10,841 bases of DNA from Kiritimatiellia bacterium (GTDB taxonomy: Bacteria > Verrucomicrobiota > Kiritimatiellia > RFP12 > UBA1067): assembly GCA_017629455.1 (NCBI GenBank), contig JAGBXE010000212.1:1-10841 (forward strand), read 5' to 3'. Made by a program: the position numbers and the translations under genes. Within the stretch, counting starts at the first letter, position 1, and each line of letters begins with the position of its first letter. Below the pieces are notes generated by a model that was given only the letters and a program-made list of their open reading frames with translations, was not told the origin of the DNA and did not search any database. Positions 1 through 10,841 of the stretch are shown here, in pieces.

Positions 1-29
1 ATTGCTTTGCAAATAATCGCGAGTTTTTA

Positions 30-2978
30 TTAGGGCGCGAAAATATCCTCGATTGGGCGGCCAGGCCATGCCTGCGGCAGTTCTAGCCCAAGGAGTTTTG
101 CTAATGTTGCACCTACGTCGTAGCTAAGTGTTTGGCCTTTAATTCTACGGTTTTTAGGAATGTTGCTACCGTAGAAGACAACTGGGCTTTCAAGTTCGTG
201 TATTGTGGACTTGCCATGTCTTCTGCCTATACCGCCATGGTCGGCTGTGATAACAAATACTGTATCGTCTAATGCTCCTTTGGCTTTAACCGCGTCGACA
301 ATTTGGCCGAGGCAAGTGTCAAGTAAGGTGCAACATTCTGCGTATTCTTTACTTTCCCATCCGTTGCTGTGGCCGACGTGATCGGGATTGTCGTAGACAA
401 TGGCGAGAAAGTTGGGTAAATCTTTTTCGATTCGCGACAAGGCGATAGCGGTTGTTTTTTCAGCTTCGAATTTTGTAGTTGAATTTATAACAAAATTACA
501 TGCGTTTGTATCTACGACGAAAGCCATGCCAGGCCATTCATAGATGTATTCGATTTTAGCGTCTGGGCGCTGACGACGCAATTCAGAAAAGATGTCGGGA
601 TATTTTCCAAATTCGTTTAGTGCTGTGGGCGTAAAATCGGGTGCTTTTGAATTCCATGCAGTATAGCCGTGGCAAATTATCGGCGAACAAGAAAATATCG
701 TGCGCCAATTGCATCCGCTTGCTGACGGAAGTTGGCAACGAGACGAGTGTGTCCAAACGCCCGCGTCAGCTAAAGCTTGTAGGCGCGGCATATTAAGACC
801 TTGAGCGTAGCGCCTACCAGATAAACCATCGAGACCGATGAATATAACGTGTTTTGGCGCTTTGAAATTAGTAGCGACGTTGCGTTTAACTGGTTTTGCT
901 GCCTCTAGTACATTTTCTTGGCCGTAGCGTAAGGTGTACATATTTTCGCCTACCCAACGTACAGCGTTAATAGTTTCGGGGTAGGGGGTATCGCAGATGT
1001 CGACCCAGCCGATCTGGAAGTTTTCTCCGTCAAAGCGCCCAGTTGAAACATCATCAGCATACTGGTGCCAATGTGCGCCAACGATTTGTGGATTGCGAAG
1101 TGCGCTTTCTAGGTAGCGTTGGTAAGTCGAGGCGCGTTCATATTGGTTTTTAAGCAGAATAAGCCCTGAGTTGATAGGACCACGATCTAAAGCTCCGAAA
1201 TGGAATTCTCCTATAATGATTGGTTTGTCGACGCCAGATGGTAGTGCAGGGAATGCACTTACATCGCGTTCGTAGTAGTTGAAACTAAGAACGTCACAGT
1301 ACTTTGCTGCGATGCGTTTAATCGTCTCTGCCATTGAACCAGAGAATCTGCATCCAAGATAAAGTTTATTAGGCGCAATTTTCTTAAATTCGCTGCGTAC
1401 ATTTTTAAAATAGGCTTCTGCGACAACCAATGAAAAATCGTTAAAGTCTTCGGTGGATGGTTTTTCGGGGATCTTGCCATATTTCTTTTTAAGGACTTGG
1501 CAAAATTCCTGACGTGCTGGCTGGTCTTCAGGGCTTTCCCAAACCCATTTTCCAAGGTCGCCCTCGCTGCCCCAGCAAAGTTCGTTATCAACGAAGAAAC
1601 CAAAGCACCACGGATCATCAAGTTGAGCCTTGCGCTCGCTTAGCTGATTCTTGATATTAGCATTAAAAGATGGATCAAATGGATCGCGGAAGGGCCACCA
1701 AGCCAGCGCTTTTTCTGTACCAGCAATCGAGCGTGATTTTATTTCGATGCGATCGCAATAAGGCGTTGCACTAAGCTTCATAACGCGCCTATCACTTGAG
1801 TTGGCGATAGTGTTTGCTCCCCAGCTTTTTAGGCGCTTATGGACGCGCTTTGTCCATTCGTTTCGCCAGTCGTCGCCGTATTTTCTCCAGAGGTTTGCAG
1901 ATGTGAAATCGTATGTGTTAGTAAGAGCGCGCTTTACATAATAGGGCCAAAGCAGTTCGTCGCGAGTATGGTAAAATTCGGATAGCTTAGTACCTTCTTC
2001 AGGGAGGAAATCAAAGAGCTTTTCACGGTTTTTAATAGGGGTCATGCCGCAGCTTGAAGAAACGCGCACAGGCCCATGGCTCCACCAGAGGCAACCTTCA
2101 GGATCGATGAACCACCATTTGCCGCGAACTTTGCGCAAGTAGAAGCTGCCCGTTGCTTCGAAGCGTGGGCCATCACTCCACCCGCCCCATTTATTGCGCC
2201 CGCTAGGGCCAGGATGTGCGGCAAGATCGGCATCCTCTTTCGCTTTGGCAAGTGCAAGGTCGGCATCAGATTTAATCTTTCCTGGCCAGTCGCGCCACTT
2301 GAACTGACCGTACTGGTCGATGCACGGGAAGAATTTTTCAGGAGGGATTTTTGCGAACTCCGGCAATGACACTATCTTATTAGGTTCGCCGCGCGCGATG
2401 ATTTTTAGAATTGGAAGGGGAGCATTGTCGCCGTTGTTTTTAACGGTCAATTTTACGACGCGTTTAGAATCTAGCATCCACGATATGATTGAATTGCCCC
2501 ACCCGGCATCTTTGTATGTCCAAAACGGGTGTGGCCATATGATATGAAATAATCCTTTTGCTCTTGGTGCAGGGAACTGGGCTATCGTGGCCTGAAATGT
2601 TTCCATTGAAGGCGGTATCGGAGCGCGCAAAATTCTCTCGCGCTTTTCTGTAAAGAGCGTAAATGAATACTGTCCAATGGGCTCATATAAATCGTCTGAT
2701 TTTTGAGGTTGGGCATTTTCATTTTCTAGTGTCGCTTTTATGTATATCCATTTTTGCGTAATTTGAGTTGCGTCTAGTTCAAACTGAATCTCACCATATT
2801 TTGAAAGATCCCATTCGCCAGTAACTGTAAAGGTGGAACTTGTCTTAGAAGAAATAGACGCGTTCGCTGCATCGTAAAGAATAATATCTGCGTTAGATTT
2901 GCTTGCGCAGATTGTTGTTAAGGTAGCAACAACTAAATTAGGGATAAGGGAGAGGAAGAGTGCGCTTTTAGTTTTCAT
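30..2978 (-). CDS. Exported GH50-like glycoside hydrolase fused to a type I phosphodiesterase/alkaline phosphatase-superfamily domain
   Basis: Predicted two-enzyme exported protein of 982 residues (numbered from the ATG at 2978). After a signal peptide (1-30) comes a beta-strand-rich region (about 40-225), resembling the N-terminal domain of GH50 agarases. The GH-A barrel follows (about 260-685): GKWWFIDPEG near its start, GFFVDNELCWG with putative acid/base E466, IGEFHFGALDRG with putative nucleophile E591, then HWHQYADD and TGRFDGEN, all characteristic of GH50. After a short linker, residues 705-982 form an alkaline-phosphatase-superfamily domain: IGLDG (D717), LPSAS with likely nucleophile S754, DHVGH (D866, H870), TADHGG (D913, H914) and a last histidine, H921 or H927. 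The nucleophile context is not the sulfatase CxPxR motif, favouring phosphate esters or diesters. Family-level assignment is firm; substrates are inferred. The ATG at 2978 is preferred because it begins the signal peptide and has GGTG upstream; an in-frame ATG at 2993 and a GTG at 3002 are alternatives. No gene neighbour downstream is visible. Confidence 0.85.
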   Translation of the reverse strand: MKTKSALFLSLIPNLVVATLTTICASKSNADIILYDAANASISSKTSSTFTVTGEWDLSKYGEIQFELDATQITQKWIYIKATLENENAQPQKSDDLYEPIGQYSFTLFTEKRERILRAPIPPSMETFQATIAQFPAPRAKGLFHIIWPHPFWTYKDAGWGNSIISWMLDSKRVVKLTVKNNGDNAPLPILKIIARGEPNKIVSLPEFAKIPPEKFFPCIDQYGQFKWRDWPGKIKSDADLALAKAKEDADLAAHPGPSGRNKWGGWSDGPRFEATGSFYLRKVRGKWWFIDPEGCLWWSHGPVRVSSSCGMTPIKNREKLFDFLPEEGTKLSEFYHTRDELLWPYYVKRALTNTYDFTSANLWRKYGDDWRNEWTKRVHKRLKSWGANTIANSSDRRVMKLSATPYCDRIEIKSRSIAGTEKALAWWPFRDPFDPSFNANIKNQLSERKAQLDDPWCFGFFVDNELCWGSEGDLGKWVWESPEDQPARQEFCQVLKKKYGKIPEKPSTEDFNDFSLVVAEAYFKNVRSEFKKIAPNKLYLGCRFSGSMAETIKRIAAKYCDVLSFNYYERDVSAFPALPSGVDKPIIIGEFHFGALDRGPINSGLILLKNQYERASTYQRYLESALRNPQIVGAHWHQYADDVSTGRFDGENFQIGWVDICDTPYPETINAVRWVGENMYTLRYGQENVLEAAKPVKRNVATNFKAPKHVIFIGLDGLSGRRYAQGLNMPRLQALADAGVWTHSSRCQLPSASGCNWRTIFSCSPIICHGYTAWNSKAPDFTPTALNEFGKYPDIFSELRRQRPDAKIEYIYEWPGMAFVVDTNACNFVINSTTKFEAEKTTAIALSRIEKDLPNFLAIVYDNPDHVGHSNGWESKEYAECCTLLDTCLGQIVDAVKAKGALDDTVFVITADHGGIGRRHGKSTIHELESPVVFYGSNIPKNRRIKGQTLSYDVGATLAKLLGLELPQAWPGRPIEDIFAP
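2889..2978 (-). other. Sec signal peptide of the GH50/phosphodiesterase protein
   Basis: The first 30 residues read as a classical signal peptide: a basic start (MKTK), a hydrophobic stretch of about 18 residues (ALFLSLIPNLVVATLTTI) and a polar end finishing in SKSNA before an aspartate, with alanine at -1 and serine at -3 allowing signal peptidase I cleavage. The cysteine at residue 24 is preceded by isoleucine, which does not fit a lipobox, so a lipoprotein is less likely. The protein is therefore expected in the periplasm or outside the cell. Confidence 0.75.
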
Positions 2979-3028
2979 TTTTTCAATCACCATTTGATAC
3001 ACAGTTTAGCAATCAATTTACTTATCGA

Positions 3029-3058
3029 ATTATATCAATAAGCTTATTCTACAGTCAA
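3029..3058 (-). promoter_or_regulatory. Sigma70-like promoter of the GH50/phosphodiesterase gene
   Basis: Read on the minus strand, TTGACT (3058-3053, five of six matches to the -35 consensus) is followed after 18 bases by TATAAT (3034-3029, perfect -10). Transcription would begin near 3022, giving a leader of roughly 45 bases before the ATG at 2978. This is the best promoter match in the window. It is a pattern match only; no transcript data support it. Confidence 0.6.
3037..3048. promoter_or_regulatory. 12-bp perfect palindrome in the promoter spacer, possible operator
   Basis: AATAAGCTTATT is a perfect inverted repeat centred between the -35 and -10 elements of the minus-strand promoter. 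A dimeric repressor bound there would block polymerase. No regulator gene is nearby and the sequence is not a match to an operator I can name, so the regulatory reading is inference. In AT-rich DNA a 12-bp palindrome can occur by chance, though its placement is suggestive. Confidence 0.35.
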
Positions 3059-3079
3059 CGCTCATTTTCCGTAATTTGC

Positions 3080-3117
3080 ATAAATGTCTGGGTGGGGGTT
3101 GTTGTTTGAGCATTTAT
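3080..3117. repeat. 7-bp inverted repeat flanking the rpoB -35 element
   Basis: ATAAATG (3080-3086) and CATTTAT (3111-3117) are exact inverted repeats separated by 24 bases that contain the G-rich tract GGGTGGGGG (3090-3098) and the candidate rpoB -35 element (3099-3104). The dyad centre falls next to that -35. It may be a regulatory dyad, but the arms are short and AT-rich and the match could be accidental. Confidence 0.2.
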
Positions 3118-3127
3118 TTGATATACT
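3099..3127 (+). promoter_or_regulatory. Candidate sigma70-like promoter P1 for rpoBC
   Basis: TTGTTG (3099-3104, keeping the important TTG of the -35) is followed by a 17-base spacer and TATACT (3122-3127, five of six matches to the -10). Transcription would start near 3134 and leave a leader of about 113 bases before rpoB. A promoter is expected here because no ribosomal protein gene lies upstream on this strand to supply read-through. Confidence 0.45.
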
Positions 3128-3189
3128 ACACAAAAATGCCCTAATTGCGCACAGTTAACAAAGTGGCCGCTTACCACACTTCAGGCGCT

Positions 3190-3195
3190 TATAAT
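3190..3195 (+). promoter_or_regulatory. Isolated perfect -10 box, possible second rpoB promoter P2
   Basis: A perfect TATAAT lies 51 bases before the rpoB ATG and would give a leader of about 45 bases. No acceptable -35 is seen at 16-18 bases upstream (the sequence there is near CCGCTT), and there is no TG extension in front of the -10. It may be a second start dependent on an activator or a non-consensus -35, or a chance match. Confidence 0.25.
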
Positions 3196-3211
3196 GGGTA
3201 TTAAAACTTGA

Positions 3212-3227
3212 TTTTTTAACTAAAAAA
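3212..3227. repeat. T6/A6 dyad in the rpoB leader
   Basis: TTTTTTA-AC-TAAAAAA is an inverted repeat with only two bases between the arms, so it cannot form a normal hairpin loop with all pairs. In RNA it leaves an A-rich single-stranded stretch just ahead of a weak AAAGG (3229-3233) that sits 13 bases from the ATG. The A-rich leader may help ribosome loading where the Shine-Dalgarno sequence is weak; that role is inferred. Confidence 0.25.
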
Positions 3228-3246
3228 CAAAGGTAAGCCAGTCAAC

Positions 3247-6200
3247 ATGAATGCAGAACGCAGAATCTTCGGCAAGCTCCGTGGCATGGAGTCGCCGATG
3301 CCTGATCTTATCGACATACAGACGAAGTCCTATGGCGACTTCCTGCAGTGCGACGTAGCGCCTCAGAAGCGCAAAGACGCCGGCCTTCAGGCTATCTTCA
3401 AAGAGATATTCCCTGTGGCCTCGTATGATGGTCGCTACAAACTTGATTTCTTAAGCTATACGCTTGAGCCCGAGAAGAAGGGCTACCTTCAGGCGTTGAT
3501 GGATGGCGAAAGCTATGTTCGCCCTCTTAAGGCTACGTTCCGTCTCCAGGACGGCGAGAATACGCGTGATGAAGTCGTCTATCTCGGCGATGTGCCGATC
3601 ATGACTCCTGATGGCGCATTCGTCATTAACGGAGCCGAGCGCGTTATCGTTTCGCAGTTGCACCGCTCGCCTGGTATTTCTTGCGAAAAGCAAGTTCATG
3701 CCAATGGCCAGACGCTTTTGTCGGTCAGAATTATTCCTGATCGCGGCAACTGGATTGAGGTGATGTTTGATACCAATGATGTCATGTGGTGCTTCATGGA
3801 TCAGCGTCGCCGTCGTCGTAAATTCTACGCTACTACGCTTTTGAGGGCGTTTGGCTATGGTTCCGACGAGCAGATCATGCAGCTCTTCTACGATTTCAAG
3901 ACGCTCTCCACATCTGCGAAATACGCTGAGCGCGATTTGCGCTTGTTGGTGATGAAGGACGATCTTGTCGACACCGATTCTCAAGCCGTTATCGCTCGCA
4001 GGTACGATCCTGTAACTCCTGCGATGATTGAGCAGATTGCTGCTGCTGGTATCGAGAAGGTTGAAGTTGTCGATGTCTCTGTCGACAACGGCACTCTCAT
4101 CAAAACTCTTCGCGAAGACGCAAAGGCTGGAATCCGCAATGAGGAAGACGCCCTTAAGGAAGTCTTCCGCCGTATGCGCCCTGGCGATCCGCCCACCGCC
4201 ACGAATGCGCGTCAGATGATTCAGAGAATGTTCTTTGAATTGGCTCACTACGATTTGGGTTATGTTGGTCGCCACAAGATCAATAAGCGTCTTGGGCTTA
4301 CAGGCAAGATTGATCAAGATCTTCGTACTCTTCACGAGTCTGGTATTGACGTCATCGAAGCTATTCGTCTTCTTTTGAAGATTTTCGTCGGCAAGGATCA
4401 GGTTGATGATATCGACCACCTCGGTAACCGCCGCGTCCGTACAACGGGCGAGCTTCTTGAGAATCAGTGCCGCGTGGGTCTTGCCCGTACCGAGCGTCTC
4501 GTTCGCGAACGCATGACGGTGCACGATCCGGGTACTGGCGTTCTTACGCCTTCGCGCCTCGTCAACTCCAAGACGTTCAGCGCCGTAATTCAAGACTTCT
4601 TCGCTAGAAGCCAGCTTTCGCAGTTCATGGATCAGACGAATCCGCTTTCGGCTCTTGCTCACAAGCGTCGTCTTTCGGCTCTCGGTCCTGGCGGTCTTTC
4701 TCGTGAGCGCGCCGGCTTTGAAGTGCGTGACGTTCATCCTTCGCACTATGGCCGTATCTGCCCGATCGAAACGCCTGAAGGTCCGAACATCGGTCTTATT
4801 TCCTCGCTCGGCATTTACGCTAAGGTCAACCGTTTCGGCTTTATCGAAACGCCTTACCGCAAGGTTGTCGACTGCAAGGTGACAGACGAGATTGTCTATC
4901 TGCCTGCTGATGAGGAAGAGCAGTTTGTTATTGCTCAGGCTAACGCACCTCTTAAGCCAAATGGCGCGTTTGCTGAAGAGCGCGTCACTTGCCGCTACAA
5001 GACTGAATTCTGCGATAGGCCCGCAGCTGATGTCCAGTTCATGGACGTAGCTCCTATGCAGGTTATTTCTATTGCAGCAGGCCTTATTCCGTTCCTTGAG
5101 CACGACGACGCAAACCGTGCGCTCATGGGCGCGAACATGATGCGTCAGGGCGTTCCTCTGATGAGTACGGAGCGTCCTTATGTTGGTACTGGCCTTGAGG
5201 CGATTTCCGCAAGGGATTCGCAGGTAGTTCTCACGGCTCTTGCCGACGGTGTTGTCGCATACGTCTCCGCCGACTTCATCATGATCACAAAGGACGGCAC
5301 GCTTCCTGCTGGCAAGGCGCAATTTGCGCACAACCCAGAGAATGGCGTGTGGCGCTACGATCTGCAGAAGTTCCGTCGTTGCAACCCTGGTACGTGCTTC
5401 AACCAGAAGCCTATCGTCAAGAAGGGGCAGAAGGTCAAGTTCGGCGAGTGCATTGCCGACGGTCCTGCCACCGATCACGGCGAGCTTGCCCTTGGTAAGA
5501 ACCTTCTCGTTGCGTTCATGTCTTGGCGTGGTTACAACTTCGAAGACGCTATCGTCATCAACGACAGGCTCGTGCGTGAAGATGCGCTTACCTCGCTTCA
5601 CATTGTCACGTTTGAGTGCACAGCTCGCGACACGAAGCTCGGACCTGAAGAAATTACCCGCGACATTCCTAATGTTTCAGAAGATGCGCTTAAGAATCTC
5701 GATTCCGACGGCATTATTCGCGTCGGCGCAGAGGTTCGTCCTGGCGACATCCTCGTCGGCAAGGTCACGCCCAAGGGCGAGACTGAGCTTTCACCTGAAG
5801 AGCGTCTCTTGAGGGCGATCTTTGGCGAGAAGGCTGCCGATGTGCGCGATACTTCCCTTACTGTTCCTCCGGGGACGGCCGGTGTCGTTATGGGCGTGCA
5901 GGTACAGAGCGTCAAGCAATCTGAAGAAGTCGATGAAAAGCGTTCGAAGAAGGCTGCGAAGGATGCCGAGAAGCGTCGTCGCAACCAGATTCAGCGCCTT
6001 CAGAAGGATCTCGTAGAGAAGCTTGCCGCCAAACTTATGAGCGAGAAGCTTCCTGTCGACATTACCAACGGCGATACTGGCGATGTGATCGTTCCTGCTA
6101 ACCGCAAGATCAAGAAGGGTCAGCTTTCTGCTCTTGCTGAAGCTCACGCCAACTGGGTGATGGAAGATTGCCCTGCACGTGAGAAGGTCGCTGCGATCAT

Positions 6201-7161
6201 GGATCCGTTTGAAGTCGAATTCGCAGTTGTTGAAGATGCTGCTGTTGGCGGTGAGTCGGGTATCTTTGGCGATATCGGCGGCGACGGCGAAGTTGTCAAG
6301 CAAGTGCGCGTCTATCTCGTCGACAAGAAGAATCTTTCAGTCGGCGATAAGATGGCTGGTCGTCACGGTAACAAGGGCGTTGTTTCGCGCATCCTTCCCA
6401 GCTGTGATATGCCGTTCCTCCCCGACGGTCGCCCGGTTGACATCGTGTTGAACCCGCTCGGCGTGCCTTCACGAATGAACTTGGGTCAGCTTTTTGAAAC
6501 GTACCTGGGTCTTGCGTGCCGTACGCTCGGTTTCCATGCTGCAACGCCAGTGTTTGACGGCGTTCAGGAATCGGAGATTGATGAGCTTCTTCGCGAAGCG
6601 CGTAAGGTGCAGGAGGCTGAAGAAGGTGATAGGAGCTGGATTACCCCTGAGGGCAAGACGGTTCTCTATGATGGCATGACTGGCGAACCCTTCCGTCAGA
6701 AGGTTGTCGTCGGTGTCATTTACATGCTTAAACTTCACCACCTCGTCACCGATAAGATTCACGCGCGTGCTGTCGGGCCGTACTCGCTCGTCACGCAGCA
6801 GCCTCTCGGCGGCAAGGCGCAGCTCGGTGGTCAGCGTATGGGCGAAATGGAAGTCTGGGCTCTCGAAGCGTACGGCGTTGCCTATGCTCTCCAGGAACTC
6901 CTCACTGTTAAGTCCGACGATGTCCAGGGCCGTACCCGTATTTACGAGTCGATCGTCAAGGGTACAAATATCCTCGATTCGGCTATGCCGGAATCGTTCT
7001 CGGTCCTTATTCACGAACTGCGCGGTTTGTGTCTTGATACGCAGCTTCTCGGTGGCGATATCGTCACGAAGAAGCGTCGTGCAGCGGTCGCCGATCCTGT
7101 GGCAGACACGGTTGAGCCTGCAGAGGCCGACAACCTTCTTGCCGGGTCGATGAATATCTGA
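3247..7161 (+). CDS. rpoB: DNA-directed RNA polymerase subunit beta
   Basis: Complete beta subunit, 1304 residues (E. coli 1342), one half of the catalytic cleft of cytoplasmic RNA polymerase. Conserved blocks run in the expected order: the N-terminal lobes with GAERVIVSQLHRSPG; a shortened version of the E. coli beta-i4 insertion ending near RRMRPGDPP (308-316); the rifampicin region QFMDQTNPL...HKRRLSALGPGG (459-482); PIETPEGPNIGL; an insertion in the position of E. coli beta-i9 with a charged, probably coiled-coil part (about 893-930); GDKMAGRHGNKG with active-site lysines K1035 and K1043; and the C-terminal GGQRMGEMEVWALE (1194-1207) that contacts beta-prime. Equivalents of E. coli Q513, D516, H526, R529 and S531 are kept (Q459, D462, H472, R475, S477). 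A charged tail of about 30 residues follows the last conserved block. No competing start exists just upstream. rpoC follows after 30 bases, so the two are surely cotranscribed. Confidence 0.98.
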   Translation: MNAERRIFGKLRGMESPMPDLIDIQTKSYGDFLQCDVAPQKRKDAGLQAIFKEIFPVASYDGRYKLDFLSYTLEPEKKGYLQALMDGESYVRPLKATFRLQDGENTRDEVVYLGDVPIMTPDGAFVINGAERVIVSQLHRSPGISCEKQVHANGQTLLSVRIIPDRGNWIEVMFDTNDVMWCFMDQRRRRRKFYATTLLRAFGYGSDEQIMQLFYDFKTLSTSAKYAERDLRLLVMKDDLVDTDSQAVIARRYDPVTPAMIEQIAAAGIEKVEVVDVSVDNGTLIKTLREDAKAGIRNEEDALKEVFRRMRPGDPPTATNARQMIQRMFFELAHYDLGYVGRHKINKRLGLTGKIDQDLRTLHESGIDVIEAIRLLLKIFVGKDQVDDIDHLGNRRVRTTGELLENQCRVGLARTERLVRERMTVHDPGTGVLTPSRLVNSKTFSAVIQDFFARSQLSQFMDQTNPLSALAHKRRLSALGPGGLSRERAGFEVRDVHPSHYGRICPIETPEGPNIGLISSLGIYAKVNRFGFIETPYRKVVDCKVTDEIVYLPADEEEQFVIAQANAPLKPNGAFAEERVTCRYKTEFCDRPAADVQFMDVAPMQVISIAAGLIPFLEHDDANRALMGANMMRQGVPLMSTERPYVGTGLEAISARDSQVVLTALADGVVAYVSADFIMITKDGTLPAGKAQFAHNPENGVWRYDLQKFRRCNPGTCFNQKPIVKKGQKVKFGECIADGPATDHGELALGKNLLVAFMSWRGYNFEDAIVINDRLVREDALTSLHIVTFECTARDTKLGPEEITRDIPNVSEDALKNLDSDGIIRVGAEVRPGDILVGKVTPKGETELSPEERLLRAIFGEKAADVRDTSLTVPPGTAGVVMGVQVQSVKQSEEVDEKRSKKAAKDAEKRRRNQIQRLQKDLVEKLAAKLMSEKLPVDITNGDTGDVIVPANRKIKKGQLSALAEAHANWVMEDCPAREKVAAIMDPFEVEFAVVEDAAVGGESGIFGDIGGDGEVVKQVRVYLVDKKNLSVGDKMAGRHGNKGVVSRILPSCDMPFLPDGRPVDIVLNPLGVPSRMNLGQLFETYLGLACRTLGFHAATPVFDGVQESEIDELLREARKVQEAEEGDRSWITPEGKTVLYDGMTGEPFRQKVVVGVIYMLKLHHLVTDKIHARAVGPYSLVTQQPLGGKAQLGGQRMGEMEVWALEAYGVAYALQELLTVKSDDVQGRTRIYESIVKGTNILDSAMPESFSVLIHELRGLCLDTQLLGGDIVTKKRRAAVADPVADTVEPAEADNLLAGSMNI

Positions 7162-7191
7162 AGAACTTAAAATCTTAAACGGTGTAAAGAC

Positions 7192-10841
<3,650 letters not shown>

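Noticed and set aside
1..29. Transcription terminator downstream of the hydrolase gene
   Set aside because: Only 29 bases are available and no stem followed by a T run on the minus strand is visible. Any terminator lies outside the window.
713..730. Sulfatase active-site motif in the C-terminal domain of the hydrolase
   Set aside because: The nucleophile region reads LPSASGCNWRT, which lacks the CxPxR or SxPxR pattern needed for formylglycine formation. The surrounding motifs fit type I phosphodiesterases better.
2906..2978. Lipoprotein signal with cysteine at residue 24
   Set aside because: The residues before the cysteine are T-T-I, and isoleucine at -1 is not allowed in a lipobox. A signal peptidase I site after SKSNA fits better.
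3090..3104. G-rich run GGGTGGGGG as a G-quadruplex
   Set aside because: Only two G runs of three or more are present, too few for an intramolecular quadruplex.
3161..3180. AAGTGG...CCACACTT imperfect inverted repeat as a hairpin or operator in the rpoB leader
   Set aside because: Only four uninterrupted base pairs, with a misfit in the arm. It is indistinguishable from chance.
3451..5601. 716-codon open frame on the minus strand opposite rpoB
   Set aside because: It is in codon register with rpoB and open only because rpoB lacks TTA, CTA and TCA here. The translation is low in recognisable motifs and rich in arginine, asparagine and valine, as expected from reversed codons.

Overview
The window holds two divergent transcription units separated by a short AT-rich intergenic region (about 3003-3246). 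No tRNA, rRNA, insertion sequence, integrase, CRISPR array or phage gene was seen. The core genes point to a Gram-negative-type bacterium, because both RNA polymerase large subunits carry E. coli-like lineage insertions. The unusual exported glycoside hydrolase suggests a glycan-degrading member of the PVC superphylum (Kiritimatiellota, Verrucomicrobiota or Lentisphaerota). That placement is an inference from protein style and remembered family distribution, not from a search.

Minus strand, 30-2978: one large exported protein of about 982 residues. It has a signal peptide, an N-terminal beta-sandwich-like region, a GH50 (beta-agarase type) catalytic domain with both catalytic glutamates visible, and a C-terminal alkaline-phosphatase-superfamily domain of the type I phosphodiesterase / nucleotide pyrophosphatase kind with its metal ligands and nucleophile present. 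It is the most interesting object in the window: a single chain that could cleave a glycosidic bond and a phosphate (or related) ester of the same polymer. A strong sigma70-like promoter (TTGACT, 18 bp, TATAAT on the minus strand) precedes it, and a perfect 12-bp palindrome lies inside the promoter spacer.

Plus strand, 3247-10841: rpoB (complete, 1304 residues) followed after 30 bases by rpoC (first 1216 codons; the 3' end lies beyond the window). Together they encode the catalytic core of RNA polymerase, and all active-site motifs examined are intact. The usual upstream ribosomal protein genes (rplK-rplA-rplJ-rplL) are not adjacent. rpoB therefore appears to be driven from its own promoter(s) in the intergenic region; one good candidate (TTGTTG, 17 bp, TATACT) and one isolated perfect TATAAT are visible.

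The two units differ in composition: rpoBC is moderately GC-rich with strongly biased codons, whereas the hydrolase gene is visibly AT-richer. There is no functional link between the two units beyond their shared divergent promoter region.
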